Source: Shimia sp. | Lineage (GTDB): Bacteria > Pseudomonadota > Alphaproteobacteria > Rhodobacterales > Rhodobacteraceae | Assembly: GCA_024224295.1 (NCBI GenBank) | Contig: JAAENN010000145.1 | Span: forward strand, 1 to 64,000 | Direction of reading: 5' to 3' | DNA length: 64,000 nucleotides | Shown here: one piece after another, positions 10,765 through 19,113 of the stretch | Layout of the letters: each line of letters begins with the position of its first letter | Numbering within the stretch: position 1 is the stretch's first letter | Position numbers and translations under genes: made by a program | Notes under the pieces: generated by a model | Database searches by the model: none | Seen by the model: the letters and a program-made list of their open reading frames with translations, nothing else | What the model was told of the DNA's origin: nothing

Positions 10765-11733
10765 ATGTTGACCAAAGAAAAGATCACCTCCTTCCCAACA
10801 TTAAACCGGGCATACAACGAGACCTTCGCGCCGAAGAAGCTCACCCTTGGGTTGGTGGTGCCGCTAGAGGCTTACCCAAACAGTCCAGTGCCAGACATGG
10901 CGCGGCATCTTGAGCGCGTGCAGGTAGCTGAAGCGTTGGGTTTTTCGGCGGTCTGGTTACGGGATGTGCCATTCAACGTCCCGGGCTTTGGCGACGCTGG
11001 ACAGGTGTTTGACCCGTTTGTTTACCTTGGCCTCCTGGCGGGGCAAACAACCAACATCGCGCTTGGCGTAGCGTCCATTGTCTTGCCGCTCCGCCATCCG
11101 GCCCATGTGGCCAAAGCCGCAGCGAGCGTGGATGTGTTGTCCGGAGGGCGTTTGCTTTTAGGGATAGCGTCTGGTGATCGACCAGAAGAATTCCCTGCTA
11201 TGGACATTGGGTTTGCAGAGCGCGGCGCACGTTTCCGCGACAGCTATCACTACATTCGACACATGGCGCACTCCCGTCCTGCATTTGAGAACGGCTTTGG
11301 CGCGCCGCATGGCGGGATGGACATGCTGCCAAAGCCTTTTGCGGATCACCTGCCCCTTTTGATCACTGGCGGCAGCCAACAGACCCCGGATTGGGGAGCG
11401 GCACATGGCGATGGCTGGATGACATTCCCGCGTGGTACCTTGGCACAGGCGCGGATGATCGCGGAGTATCGCGCGCGCGTCGTGACCGTTGGCGAGCATG
11501 ATAAGCCTGTGATGCAACCGCTCTATGTGGATCTTGCACCGCACCCGGACACAGAGCCCAGCCCGATCCACCTCGGGTTCCGAAGTGGCTCCAACCACTT
11601 GCGACAGTACCTCAAGTCTATTGAAGAGATTGGGGTTAACCATGTGGCATTGAACCTTCGGTTCAACCAAGCCGACGTTGAAACAACTCTGAAACAGCTG
11701 GCGGATGAGGTTCTGCCGGACTTCACGTCATAA
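10765..11733 (+). CDS. LLM-class flavin-dependent oxidoreductase (BA3436-type)
   Basis: A 322-residue luciferase-like TIM-barrel protein that should use FMN or F420-type flavin. The ATG at 10765 (MLTKEKITSFP) is preferred over 10651, which adds 38 residues of unconserved basic sequence. Recognisable parts are the early barrel strand LTLGLVVPLEAYPNSPVPDM, LGFSAVWLRDVPFN, and VDVLSGGRLLLGIASGDRPEEF, the usual LSxGR...GxGxGxx site. The call to the BA3436-like subgroup rests on that general pattern. A SDR gene follows seven bases later and a LysR regulator is divergent, so a small inducible redox cassette is likely. The substrate is unknown. Confidence 0.82.
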   Translation: MLTKEKITSFPTLNRAYNETFAPKKLTLGLVVPLEAYPNSPVPDMARHLERVQVAEALGFSAVWLRDVPFNVPGFGDAGQVFDPFVYLGLLAGQTTNIALGVASIVLPLRHPAHVAKAAASVDVLSGGRLLLGIASGDRPEEFPAMDIGFAERGARFRDSYHYIRHMAHSRPAFENGFGAPHGGMDMLPKPFADHLPLLITGGSQQTPDWGAAHGDGWMTFPRGTLAQARMIAEYRARVVTVGEHDKPVMQPLYVDLAPHPDTEPSPIHLGFRSGSNHLRQYLKSIEEIGVNHVALNLRFNQADVETTLKQLADEVLPDFTS

Positions 11734-11740
11734 AGGAACA

Positions 11741-12547
11741 ATGACCATGAAGAAGATTTTGATCACCGGCGCCACAGATGGCATCGGCTTGGAAACCGCA
11801 AAAATGCTGGCGGCTGATGGACACCATTTGCTGCTGCACGGCCGTAGCGCGGCCAAACTTGAAACGGCGGCCAAGGACGTTAGGTCTGTGCCTGCGGCCG
11901 GGCCCATAGAGACTTTCCGCGCGGATCTTTCAGATTTGCAAGCTACAGCCACTCTGGCGCGTGATATTGCCGCCGAACATGATCACCTGGATATGGTGAT
12001 CAACAATGCGGGTGTGTTTGTTGTTCCAGATGCGGTCACCAAAGATGGGCTGGATGTGAGGTTCGTGGTCAACACCATAGCGCCATACCTGCTCACCACG
12101 CGACTGTTGCCGATCATCGCCAAAGACGGACGGGTTGTGAACCTCTCCTCGGCGGCTCAGGCCCCCGTGAGCATTGCCGCCCTGACCGGTCAATCCCATC
12201 TGGAAGCCAACGCGGCTTATGCACAAAGCAAGCTGGCCATCACAATGTGGACGCAAGTTTTGGCCGAAAGGCATCCGGACGGACCGGTGTTTGTTGCCGT
12301 GAACCCGGCTTCACTTTTGGGATCCAAAATGGTGAAAGAAGGCTATGGCATTGCCGGTGGTGATTTACGGGTCGGGGCAGACATTCTGATCCGCGCCTCT
12401 CTTTCTGACACCTTTGCGAACGCTACTGGCAAGTATTATGACAACGACGCGCACCATTTTGCAGCGCCCCATCCAGCGGCCGAAGATACCAAAACCACAC
12501 AACAACTTATGGAGACTCTGGACAGGATGGCGGCGGCCAACCGCTAG
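11741..12547 (+). CDS. Short-chain dehydrogenase/reductase
   Basis: A 268-residue SDR. The ATG at 11741 follows AAAGGAACA and is preferred over 11705, which overlaps the previous gene. The Rossmann motif TGATDGIG is at residues 9-16, followed by NNAG near residue 88, a catalytic Ser in VNLSSAAQAPVS and the YxxxK pair in AAYAQSKLA. The long insert and WTQVLAERHP stretch resemble retinol-dehydrogenase-like SDRs. It is co-transcribed with the LLM oxidoreductase. A convergent terminator follows. Confidence 0.88.
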   Translation: MTMKKILITGATDGIGLETAKMLAADGHHLLLHGRSAAKLETAAKDVRSVPAAGPIETFRADLSDLQATATLARDIAAEHDHLDMVINNAGVFVVPDAVTKDGLDVRFVVNTIAPYLLTTRLLPIIAKDGRVVNLSSAAQAPVSIAALTGQSHLEANAAYAQSKLAITMWTQVLAERHPDGPVFVAVNPASLLGSKMVKEGYGIAGGDLRVGADILIRASLSDTFANATGKYYDNDAHHFAAPHPAAEDTKTTQQLMETLDRMAAANR

Positions 12548-12568
12548 GCCTGCCCGCGTGTAGCACAG

Positions 12569-12598
12569 AAAACACCCCGTGCGGTATGGCGCGGGGTG
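12569..12598 (-). terminator. Hairpin terminator between SDR and phnM
   Basis: The inverted repeat CACCCCGTGC / GCGCGGGGTG has a six-base loop and one G-T pair. On the minus strand it is followed by TTTT (12572-12569), making an intrinsic terminator for phnM; it can also stop transcripts from the convergent SDR gene. Confidence 0.7.
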
Positions 12599-12663
12599 GT
12601 CTCCTGCACAAAATCAACTCAAAATAGCAGAAGCCTGCGCCAGTGTCGGCCAGCGCCACCACT

Positions 12664-13809
12664 CTAAGCCGCCCGCACCCCTTTGTGCCAAACGGCGCGC
12701 AACGCTGGCACGCCCTCGGTCAAACGGAAGCGAATTAAATCCGCCTGCAACCCAACTTGCAGCCGTCCACGATCCTCCAAATTGGCATATTGCGCCGGTG
12801 CACAAGTGACAGCGCGCATCCCCTTGGCCAGATCACCCCACTCTTCACCCAGCATCACCGCACCAAGAATCAGCGAAGAAGGCACATAATCTGAACTCAA
12901 GATGTCCAGCAAACCACGTTGGGCCAGATCAATGGCTGCAACATTACCGGAATGACTACCACCGCGCACAAGGTTCGGCCCGCCCATGATGTTGGCAATC
13001 CCATGCGCATGATTGGCCTTGGCTGCTTCCACCGTTGTCGGAAATTCCGCCAGATGGATGCCATAGTCGGCAGAGGTCGCGACCTGGTCGGCTGTTGTAT
13101 CATCATGGCTGGCCAGCACCGCACCAAACCGTTTCGCGGCCGCCACAGTCGCCTCCTCGTGAGTTTTGCCAAACTTGCCGTGCAGCCCATATAGAAATTG
13201 AACGTAGTCCTCAAATCCTTCTGCATCCATTGAGTTCTTGCCCCGCACATAGGCTTCAAATTTGGATATATCGGTAAACTGACGCTGGCCCGGAGTGTGA
13301 TCCATCAAACTAACGATGCCAATCCGATCCTCGGGTCCGAATTCGGCCAATTCTTCCACCAATGTCTCAGAGCAAGTTTCGGCTCTCAGATGAATGTGAT
13401 GGCTAATCCGCAATCCACCGCTGTCCCGCATAGACAGAATTTCATCAGCGACCGAACGCGCGTATTTCCCGTAGTTGCGCCTTTCATCCGAGAGGATTGA
13501 TCCAACCCGCAACGCATCAAACACCGTTGTGATGCCGACACTCGCCAGTTCGGCGTCATGCGCAACAATCGCTGCTTGATGGGGCCAATCAACCTTCGGA
13601 CGCGGTTTCATATGCCGCTCTAGGTTATCGGTGTGCAGTTCAATCAGTCCCGGCGAAACAAAGTCGCCTTCACAGTCTTCTGCGCCGGCAGGGACAGACT
13701 TGCCCTGTGCCATATCCGCAATTTTCCCGTCTCGCACCACGATCGAACCGGAAACGGTTTCCTCAGGCAACACGAGGGTGGCATTTGCAAGGATCATCTC
13801 TTGTGTCAT
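12664..13809 (-). CDS. phnM: Alpha-D-ribose 1-methylphosphonate 5-triphosphate diphosphatase PhnM
   Basis: A 381-residue amidohydrolase-fold enzyme of the C-P lyase pathway. It removes pyrophosphate from ribose 1-methylphosphonate 5-triphosphate to give the PhnJ substrate. The start at 13809 (MTQEMILANATLVLP) is chosen; two ATGs slightly upstream (13833, 13824) are possible. Visible family features are GLIELHTDNLERHMKPRP (metal-binding His-Asp), SLMDHTPGQRQF, LASHDDTTADQV and MGGPNLVRGGSHSGNV. It is transcribed alone, divergent from the DUF1045 gene with 52 bases between them. A second, frameshifted phnM lies at 21037, so this is probably the working copy. Confidence 0.95.
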   Translation of the reverse strand: MTQEMILANATLVLPEETVSGSIVVRDGKIADMAQGKSVPAGAEDCEGDFVSPGLIELHTDNLERHMKPRPKVDWPHQAAIVAHDAELASVGITTVFDALRVGSILSDERRNYGKYARSVADEILSMRDSGGLRISHHIHLRAETCSETLVEELAEFGPEDRIGIVSLMDHTPGQRQFTDISKFEAYVRGKNSMDAEGFEDYVQFLYGLHGKFGKTHEEATVAAAKRFGAVLASHDDTTADQVATSADYGIHLAEFPTTVEAAKANHAHGIANIMGGPNLVRGGSHSGNVAAIDLAQRGLLDILSSDYVPSSLILGAVMLGEEWGDLAKGMRAVTCAPAQYANLEDRGRLQVGLQADLIRFRLTEGVPALRAVWHKGVRAA

Positions 13810-13861
13810 GTGGGTGTCACGCATTGTTGGCATTCGCTGTCAAAAGGTTGGAAGAGGCACC

Positions 13862-14545
13862 ATGCAATTTCAAAGATACGGCGTATACTACACTCCGCCC
13901 CCTGGCGCATTGGCGGATTTTGGAAAGTCTTGGCTGGGTTGGGACCCCGTCGAAGGCGAAACTGTTACTCATCCCGAAATCGAAGGTTTGCCGCAGGCGG
14001 TCGCTGAGACTACGGCGACGCCTCGCAAATACGGGCTGCACGGTACCATCAAACCGCCTTTTTTTCTGGCGGAAGGAACAGATGCCACCGGGCTTTTGAC
14101 CCGCTTTGAACACCTGTGCGCAACTTTGGCGCCCATCACTTTGGACGGCCTTGTATTGGCCCGTCTGGGAGGCTTCATCGCGCTTAAGGTCGATGGGGAT
14201 CAAACCCCGCTTGCAAAACTGGCTGGTGCGGTGGTTCGAGAACTGGACGATTTTCGTGCCCCCCCCACTGATGCGGAATTGGCGCGGCGACGCAAAGCCA
14301 ACCTCTCGCCCGCGCAAGAGGCTTTGTTGGCGCAGTGGGGGTATCCTTACGTTATGGCAGAATTCCGTTTCCATATCACGCTGTCCGGCCGCCTTGGACG
14401 GGATGTCGAGGCCACCATGGAGGCCCTTGGTCCGCACTTTGCACCGATACTGCCGCGTCCGTTTGCAGTCGACAGTCTGACGCTCGTCGGTGAGGATGGC
14501 GATGGGATGTTTCATGAAATCCACCGTCAGGCCCTCACTGGCTGA
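13862..14545 (+). CDS. DUF1045 phosphonate-locus protein, 2H phosphoesterase-like
   Basis: A 227-residue protein of the DUF1045 family found in phosphonate operons. The ATG at 13862 follows GGAAGAGGCACC; an ATG at 13631 would run through phnM. Two HxT-type motifs are plain: HGTIK in RKYGLHGTIKPPFF (about residues 61-65) and HITL in FRFHITLSGRL (about residues 171-174). Paired HxT/S motifs are the active site of 2H phosphoesterases, which open cyclic phosphates. The C-P lyase product is a ribose 1,2-cyclic phosphate, normally opened by PhnP, and no phnP is seen here, so this protein may do that job (inference). It overlaps the phnN end by 19 bases, convergently. Confidence 0.88.
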   Translation: MQFQRYGVYYTPPPGALADFGKSWLGWDPVEGETVTHPEIEGLPQAVAETTATPRKYGLHGTIKPPFFLAEGTDATGLLTRFEHLCATLAPITLDGLVLARLGGFIALKVDGDQTPLAKLAGAVVRELDDFRAPPTDAELARRRKANLSPAQEALLAQWGYPYVMAEFRFHITLSGRLGRDVEATMEALGPHFAPILPRPFAVDSLTLVGEDGDGMFHEIHRQALTG

Positions 14546-15066
14546 AGCACGGACAAAGCACGTTGAACCGTCTCCCCTAGAGACCCATCGTTGGAGACTT
14601 CGAGCACGTCTGGACCTTGCGGGCGCATGCTGCCCGCGCGTTCCAAACGGGCGACAATCTCCGCCGACGTTTCCCGACCTCGCGCCGCCAGACGCGCGGC
14701 CAGCGTTTCGGTTTTGGCGGTGAGGGACAGAACTGCAAAGTCGTCAAACGCCTCTCGTGCCCGGTCCAAAACACCGCGCGACAAATTAACCAGCACAAAG
14801 GCTGTGCCGGGCGCATTTACCGTGGCGCGCGGCACACCATAGCGCAGCCCATGCGCAGACCACCACAACTGAAAATGGCCCTGTGCAATCATAGCATCGA
14901 ACTCATCCTCGGTGGCAGAGCGCGAATTTTCACCACCCGCTCCAGCAGGACGAGTGATTACCCGCTGTGCTAATTTTATATCCTGACGCAAGGCTGACAT
15001 GGCCTCCATCACGGAATCCTTGCCAACGCCTGATGGACCAACAACCCCAATCACCTTTGCCATCAC
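14527..15066 (-). CDS. phnN: Ribose 1,5-bisphosphate phosphokinase PhnN
   Basis: A 179-residue kinase that converts ribose 1,5-bisphosphate to PRPP, the last step that returns the C-P lyase ribose to metabolism. The P-loop GPSGVGKDS sits at residues 10-18 and the fold is guanylate-kinase-like (RVITRPAGAGGENS, then FQLWWSAHGLRYGVP). The start overlaps the phnL stop by four bases, so it is the last gene of the phnG-N operon. Its 3' end overlaps the convergent DUF1045 gene. Confidence 0.93.
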   Translation of the reverse strand: MMAKVIGVVGPSGVGKDSVMEAMSALRQDIKLAQRVITRPAGAGGENSRSATEDEFDAMIAQGHFQLWWSAHGLRYGVPRATVNAPGTAFVLVNLSRGVLDRAREAFDDFAVLSLTAKTETLAARLAARGRETSAEIVARLERAGSMRPQGPDVLEVSNDGSLGETVQRALSVLQPVRA

Positions 15067-15746
15067 GCGGCCATCCCAGGTGTGAAAACAGACACGTCAA
15101 TCTCACGATCACAAACCCGATCCCGCGCGGCTTCGTCGTGAAAAATCCCTATGATCGCAGCACCGCGCGCCTTGGCTTCTTCAATCAGGCCCAGCACGGT
15201 TTCGCGGTTGGCAGCGTCAAGGCTGGCTGTTGGCTCATCCAGCAACATTGCCGGATAGGTGTGCGCAAAACCGCGTGCGATATTCACACGCTGCTGTTCC
15301 CCACCGGAAAAAGACGTTGGCGACAAGGACCACAACCGTTCGGGAATATTAAGCCGCGCCAACAGGTCGCGGGCACGGTCCCGCGCCGCCTCTGTATCCG
15401 CCCCAACCGACAAAAGTGGCTCAGCCACCACATCCAACGTCGGGACGCGAGGCACGACGCGCAGAAATTGGCTTACATAGCCCAGCACCTCTCGGCGCAA
15501 CGCCAGGATGTCACGCGGCTCAGCAGTGACAACATCCACACCATCAACAACGATGGAACCGCCAGCGGCCAAATAGTTGCCGTAAATCATCCGCATTAGG
15601 GTGGACTTACCCGCCCCCGACGCCCCTGTCAGAGCCACGCATTCACCTTGTGCCACTGATAATTCAGCAGCTTCCATCACCGGAATAACAACGCTGCCCT
15701 GATTGTGCAGGGTGAAGGTCTTGCTCAGATCTTTGATCTCAATCAT
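15063..15746 (-). CDS. phnL: C-P lyase complex ATP-binding protein PhnL
   Basis: A 227-residue ABC-type ATPase associated with the C-P lyase core. The start at 15746 (MIEIKDLSKTFTLHNQG) is chosen; the longer frame to 15830 runs into phnK. The Walker A GASGAGKST, the signature SGGEQQRVNIARG and the Walker B LLDEPTASLD are all present. Recent structural work shows PhnK and PhnL binding the PhnGHIJ core rather than a membrane permease. Its end overlaps phnN by four bases; a 28-base gap separates it from phnK. Confidence 0.94.
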   Translation of the reverse strand: MIEIKDLSKTFTLHNQGSVVIPVMEAAELSVAQGECVALTGASGAGKSTLMRMIYGNYLAAGGSIVVDGVDVVTAEPRDILALRREVLGYVSQFLRVVPRVPTLDVVAEPLLSVGADTEAARDRARDLLARLNIPERLWSLSPTSFSGGEQQRVNIARGFAHTYPAMLLDEPTASLDAANRETVLGLIEEAKARGAAIIGIFHDEAARDRVCDREIDVSVFTPGMAA

Positions 15747-15774
15747 CTGTCTTTCTTTCTCAAAAATCCGTGGA

Positions 15775-16545
15775 TCACACTTGCAGAACCGAGCTGACAA
15801 GCAACTGTGTATAAGCATGTTGCGGATCATCCAGCACCTGATCAGTCAGGCCGGTTTCCACAACATGGCCGTCTTTCATCACCATCAAGCGATCAGCCAA
15901 AAGCCGCACCACTGCGAGATCATGCGTCACGATGATGGCGCTCAGCCCCATCTCGCGCACCAGACCGCGCAACAGGTCCAGAAGGCGCGCCTGGACGGAA
16001 ACATCCAGACCCCCTGTAGGCTCGTCCATGAACACCAACCGGGGGCCAGTCACCAGGTTTCGCGCGATTTGTAGGCGCTGCTGCATGCCGCCGGAAAACT
16101 GCGTCGGGCGGTCATCCACACGGGTTTCGCTGATCTCCACACGACCAAGCCAATCGATCGCCTCCTCACGGATGTTGCCGTAGTGACGCGCGCCAACGGC
16201 CATAAGCCGCTCGCCCACGTTGCCCCCAGCACTCACATTCATGCGTAACCCATCACGGGCGTGTTGATGTACAAATGCCCAATCAGTGCGGCTCAACATC
16301 CGGCGCTCCGGTTCACTCATCGTGACTGTGTCACGCATGGCACCATCACGCATTTCAAACAGAACCTCGCCGGTTTCTGGAGTTAGAAAACCGGCGAGGC
16401 AGTTGAGCAGAGTCGACTTGCCTGACCCACTCTCCCCAACAATCCCCATGACCTCTCCTGGATAGAGATCAAAATTCACATCTTTGCAGCCGATCCGACG
16501 GCCATAGAACTTGCTGATGTTTTCAACTTTCAGAAGCGGCGTCAT
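15775..16545 (-). CDS. phnK: C-P lyase complex ATP-binding protein PhnK
   Basis: A 256-residue ABC ATPase that binds PhnJ in the C-P lyase complex. Walker A GESGSGKST is near residues 36-44, the signature is SGGMQQRLQIARN and Walker B VFMDEPTGGLD. The insertion after Walker A (VLFEMRDGAMRDTVTMSEPERRML) and the HARDGLRMN stretch are typical of PhnK rather than PhnL. Its start overlaps the phnJ stop by four bases. Confidence 0.94.
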   Translation of the reverse strand: MTPLLKVENISKFYGRRIGCKDVNFDLYPGEVMGIVGESGSGKSTLLNCLAGFLTPETGEVLFEMRDGAMRDTVTMSEPERRMLSRTDWAFVHQHARDGLRMNVSAGGNVGERLMAVGARHYGNIREEAIDWLGRVEISETRVDDRPTQFSGGMQQRLQIARNLVTGPRLVFMDEPTGGLDVSVQARLLDLLRGLVREMGLSAIIVTHDLAVVRLLADRLMVMKDGHVVETGLTDQVLDDPQHAYTQLLVSSVLQV

Positions 16546-17423
16546 GCGGCTGTCTCCTTAAGCGCGGCACTTGCGGCGGCGGCTTGTGCGCCCATGTGGC
16601 CGGCCTTGCGGCGGCTGGCACAAAAATCGGTGTCGGAGCACACAAACATTCGGTTGCCTGCGTCATCCATGATGACCTCATCGAGGTAACTGTTGGTCGC
16701 CCCGCACATGTCACAGGCATGATCCGCTTTGCTGGCCTCAAACGGGTAGTCTTCAAAATCGAGGCTCACGACCTGACAATAAGGTGGCAACGCATAAATT
16801 CGCTGTTCGCGCCCCGCCCCAAAGAGCTGTATCGCGGCCATTTCCATCTTTGGATTGTCAAACTTTGGAATGGGCGACGGATCCATCACGTAGCGCCCCT
16901 CCACCTTCACCGGATAGGCATAGGAGGTGGCAATCGCGCCGTGTTTGGCAATGTCCTCATAGAGTTTCACATGCATCAGGCCATATTCCTCAAGACTGTG
17001 CATTTTGCGGGTCTCGACCTCTGAAGGCTCCAAAAAGCGCAGCGGCTCTGGGATCGGCACCTGATAAACAAGAATCTGGTCCTCGCGCAGGTCTTCTTCA
17101 GGAATACGGTGGCGGGTCTGAATGACACTTGCCTGCGCAGTTTCCTCGGTGGCCTGCACACCTGCGGTTTTTTCAAAGAACTTGCGGATCGAGACCGCGT
17201 TGGTGGTGTCGTCTGCCCCTTGGTCAATGACCCTAAGCGTGTCGTCCGGTGTCAATGTCGCCGCCGAAACCTGTACCCCGCCTGTACCCCAGCCATAAGG
17301 CATCGGCATTTCACGGCTGGCAAACGGCACCTGATAGCCTGGGATCGCCAGACCTTTCAGGATCGCACGTCGGATCATGCGCTTGGTCTGTTCATCCAGA
17401 TAGGCAAAATTATAGTCGCTCAT
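16542..17423 (-). CDS. phnJ: Carbon-phosphorus lyase PhnJ, radical SAM enzyme
   Basis: A 293-residue radical-SAM enzyme that cleaves the carbon-phosphorus bond of ribose 1-alkylphosphonate 5-phosphate, releasing an alkane. The start at 17423 (MSDYNFAYLDEQTKRM) overlaps the HAD stop by four bases; the longer frame is rejected. The cluster cysteines have the spacing Cys-x2-Cys-x21-Cys-x5-Cys (CDMCG..., VCSDTDFC), exactly the pattern of E. coli PhnJ. The glycine-rich MPYGWGTGGVQ carries the expected Gly region. This confirms a full C-P lyase and not only a transporter. Confidence 0.97.
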   Translation of the reverse strand: MSDYNFAYLDEQTKRMIRRAILKGLAIPGYQVPFASREMPMPYGWGTGGVQVSAATLTPDDTLRVIDQGADDTTNAVSIRKFFEKTAGVQATEETAQASVIQTRHRIPEEDLREDQILVYQVPIPEPLRFLEPSEVETRKMHSLEEYGLMHVKLYEDIAKHGAIATSYAYPVKVEGRYVMDPSPIPKFDNPKMEMAAIQLFGAGREQRIYALPPYCQVVSLDFEDYPFEASKADHACDMCGATNSYLDEVIMDDAGNRMFVCSDTDFCASRRKAGHMGAQAAAASAALKETAA

Positions 17424-18022
17424 AGCAAGCCCCTCTGCTCCAAAGCGACGCGCAAGGCCTCTGCTCCGGTGAATTGGATTGCGTCCCAACCGACGGCTTT
17501 AGCGCCGTCCACATTCGTGGGACTGTCGTCAATGAAAACACAGTCTGAGGGTGCCACACCGGCGCGCTCACACAGCAGCTCAAAAATCCGCGCTTCTGGC
17601 TTGATCACGCCTTCTTCCCCGGAAATGACCAAGGTGCCAAAGACCTCTCCAAGCCTTGGATGGCTCTTCAAACCCTCCGGCCAAGTCTCCACGGACCAAT
17701 TGGTAATCGCGTGCACCGGTACACCTTTGGCCTTCAGCGCGTCCAGCACCTCCCAAGTACCCTCAACCGCATTTTCAACGGTTTTGGCATAATTGGGCAC
17801 ATAAGCCGCCAGTCGGCGCTGATCCTCTGGGTCGTCCAGCTCTTCCGCCATTTCGGCAAAAAGCTCACCATTGTCGCCGCGCAGATTGCGCTCGGAAAAC
17901 CCGATACGTTCCATGAAGGCCTTAGTCTCTGCAACAGAGCCAAACTCCTCCGTCCAAGCCAGATGCGGCTGCCAGTCGACCAGCACGCCGCCAATGTCAA
18001 ACACCACCACCGAAGGCATCAT
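17420..18022 (-). CDS. HAD-superfamily hydrolase inserted between phnI and phnJ
   Basis: A 200-residue HAD-IA phosphatase-like protein. Motif I reads FDIGGVLVDW (residues 8-17): the nucleophile Asp is present but the usual second Asp is Gly, as in YihX-type alpha-hexose-1-phosphate phosphatases. Motif II is AITNWS, the Lys is in GVIKPEARIF and motif IV is CVFIDDSPTNV. It overlaps phnI and phnJ by four bases each, so it is tightly built into the C-P lyase operon although E. coli phn has no such gene. A phosphatase acting on a ribose phosphate of the pathway is a reasonable but unproven guess. Confidence 0.85.
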   Translation of the reverse strand: MMPSVVVFDIGGVLVDWQPHLAWTEEFGSVAETKAFMERIGFSERNLRGDNGELFAEMAEELDDPEDQRRLAAYVPNYAKTVENAVEGTWEVLDALKAKGVPVHAITNWSVETWPEGLKSHPRLGEVFGTLVISGEEGVIKPEARIFELLCERAGVAPSDCVFIDDSPTNVDGAKAVGWDAIQFTGAEALRVALEQRGLL

Positions 18023-19113
18023 TCTGCCGCCTCCTGTATTGGCGCAGTGCTTTCCATCGCCTCACGGCGCAGCTTGCGGATCAACTCAAGCTCGGATTGG
18101 AAATCCACGTAATGCGGCAACTTGATATGCTCAAGGAACCCCGTCGCCTGAATATTGTCAGCGTGATAGAGCACAAACTCTTCATCCTGCGCCGGTGCGC
18201 CAAGATTGTCCTCACCAAGCTCCTCCCAGCGCAGAGCGCGGTCCACCAGCGCCATGGAAATCGCTTTGCGTTCTGATTGTCCGAACACCAGTCCATAGCC
18301 GCGGGTGAACTGCGGAGGTTCAGTTTTGGATCCCTGAAACTGGTTGACTGTTTCACATTCGGTCAATTCAATCTCGCCAATGTCGATGGCAAATCCCAAC
18401 TCTGGGATGTCCATTTCCACCGGCACTTTGCCGATGCGCAACTCTCCCACAAAAGCATGGTTCCGCGCATACCCGCGCTGCGTGGAATAGGCCATCGACA
18501 GCACAAAACCCTCGTCTCCCCGCGTCAAAGCCTGGAGCCGCAGGGGACGATTGGCGGGCAACTCCAAAGGCTCCCGTGTCAGATCTCCCGGCACATCTTC
18601 AGCGGTCACCTCCGTCTGGATCAGGCCCTCTTTGTTAAGAAAGTCCGTGATATGTGGTGTCGTCTCCGTACGGGGCGCACTTGTAGCGACGTCAGGCACC
18701 TCACCTTCTGCTGCTAGAGCAAAGTCAAGCAGTCGATGGGTGTAATCAAACGTTGGCCCTAAAACCTGACCGCCCGGCGCGTCTTTGAAAGTGGCCGAAA
18801 CCCGTCTATCGCAGGCCATTATCTCTGTATCCACGGGCTCTGAGGCGCCAAAACGAGGCAAGGTTGTTCGGTACGCACGGATCAGAAAGATTGCCTCAAT
18901 CATGTCTCCCCGCGCCTGCTTGATCGCCAGCGCCGCGAGATCGGGATCATACAGCGAGCCTTCCGCCATCACGCGGTTCACGGCCAAAGCAAGCTGTTCG
19001 CGAATCTGCGCCACAGAGAGTTCTGCCACGCCCAAATCACCGCGCCGCTCTTCGGCCAGCCAGGCGTGCGCATTGTCAATCGCGCGTTCGCCACCTTTCA
19101 CAGCCACGTACAT
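18019..19113 (-). CDS. phnI: Alpha-D-ribose 1-methylphosphonate 5-triphosphate synthase subunit PhnI
   Basis: A 364-residue core subunit. PhnI with PhnG, PhnH and PhnL displaces adenine from ATP with a phosphonate. Typical PhnI features are MYVAVKGGERAIDNAHAWLAE at the N-terminus, the SEGSLYDP-like MAEGSLYDPDLAALAIKQARGD, FRLLRAYRTTLPR-like LIRAYRTTLPRF, and YGLVFGQSERKAISMALVDRAL near residues 272-294. The C-terminus ends about 45 residues after HADNIQATGFLEHIKLPHYVDF. It overlaps the HAD gene by four bases and phnH by one. Confidence 0.96.
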   Translation of the reverse strand: MYVAVKGGERAIDNAHAWLAEERRGDLGVAELSVAQIREQLALAVNRVMAEGSLYDPDLAALAIKQARGDMIEAIFLIRAYRTTLPRFGASEPVDTEIMACDRRVSATFKDAPGGQVLGPTFDYTHRLLDFALAAEGEVPDVATSAPRTETTPHITDFLNKEGLIQTEVTAEDVPGDLTREPLELPANRPLRLQALTRGDEGFVLSMAYSTQRGYARNHAFVGELRIGKVPVEMDIPELGFAIDIGEIELTECETVNQFQGSKTEPPQFTRGYGLVFGQSERKAISMALVDRALRWEELGEDNLGAPAQDEEFVLYHADNIQATGFLEHIKLPHYVDFQSELELIRKLRREAMESTAPIQEAAE

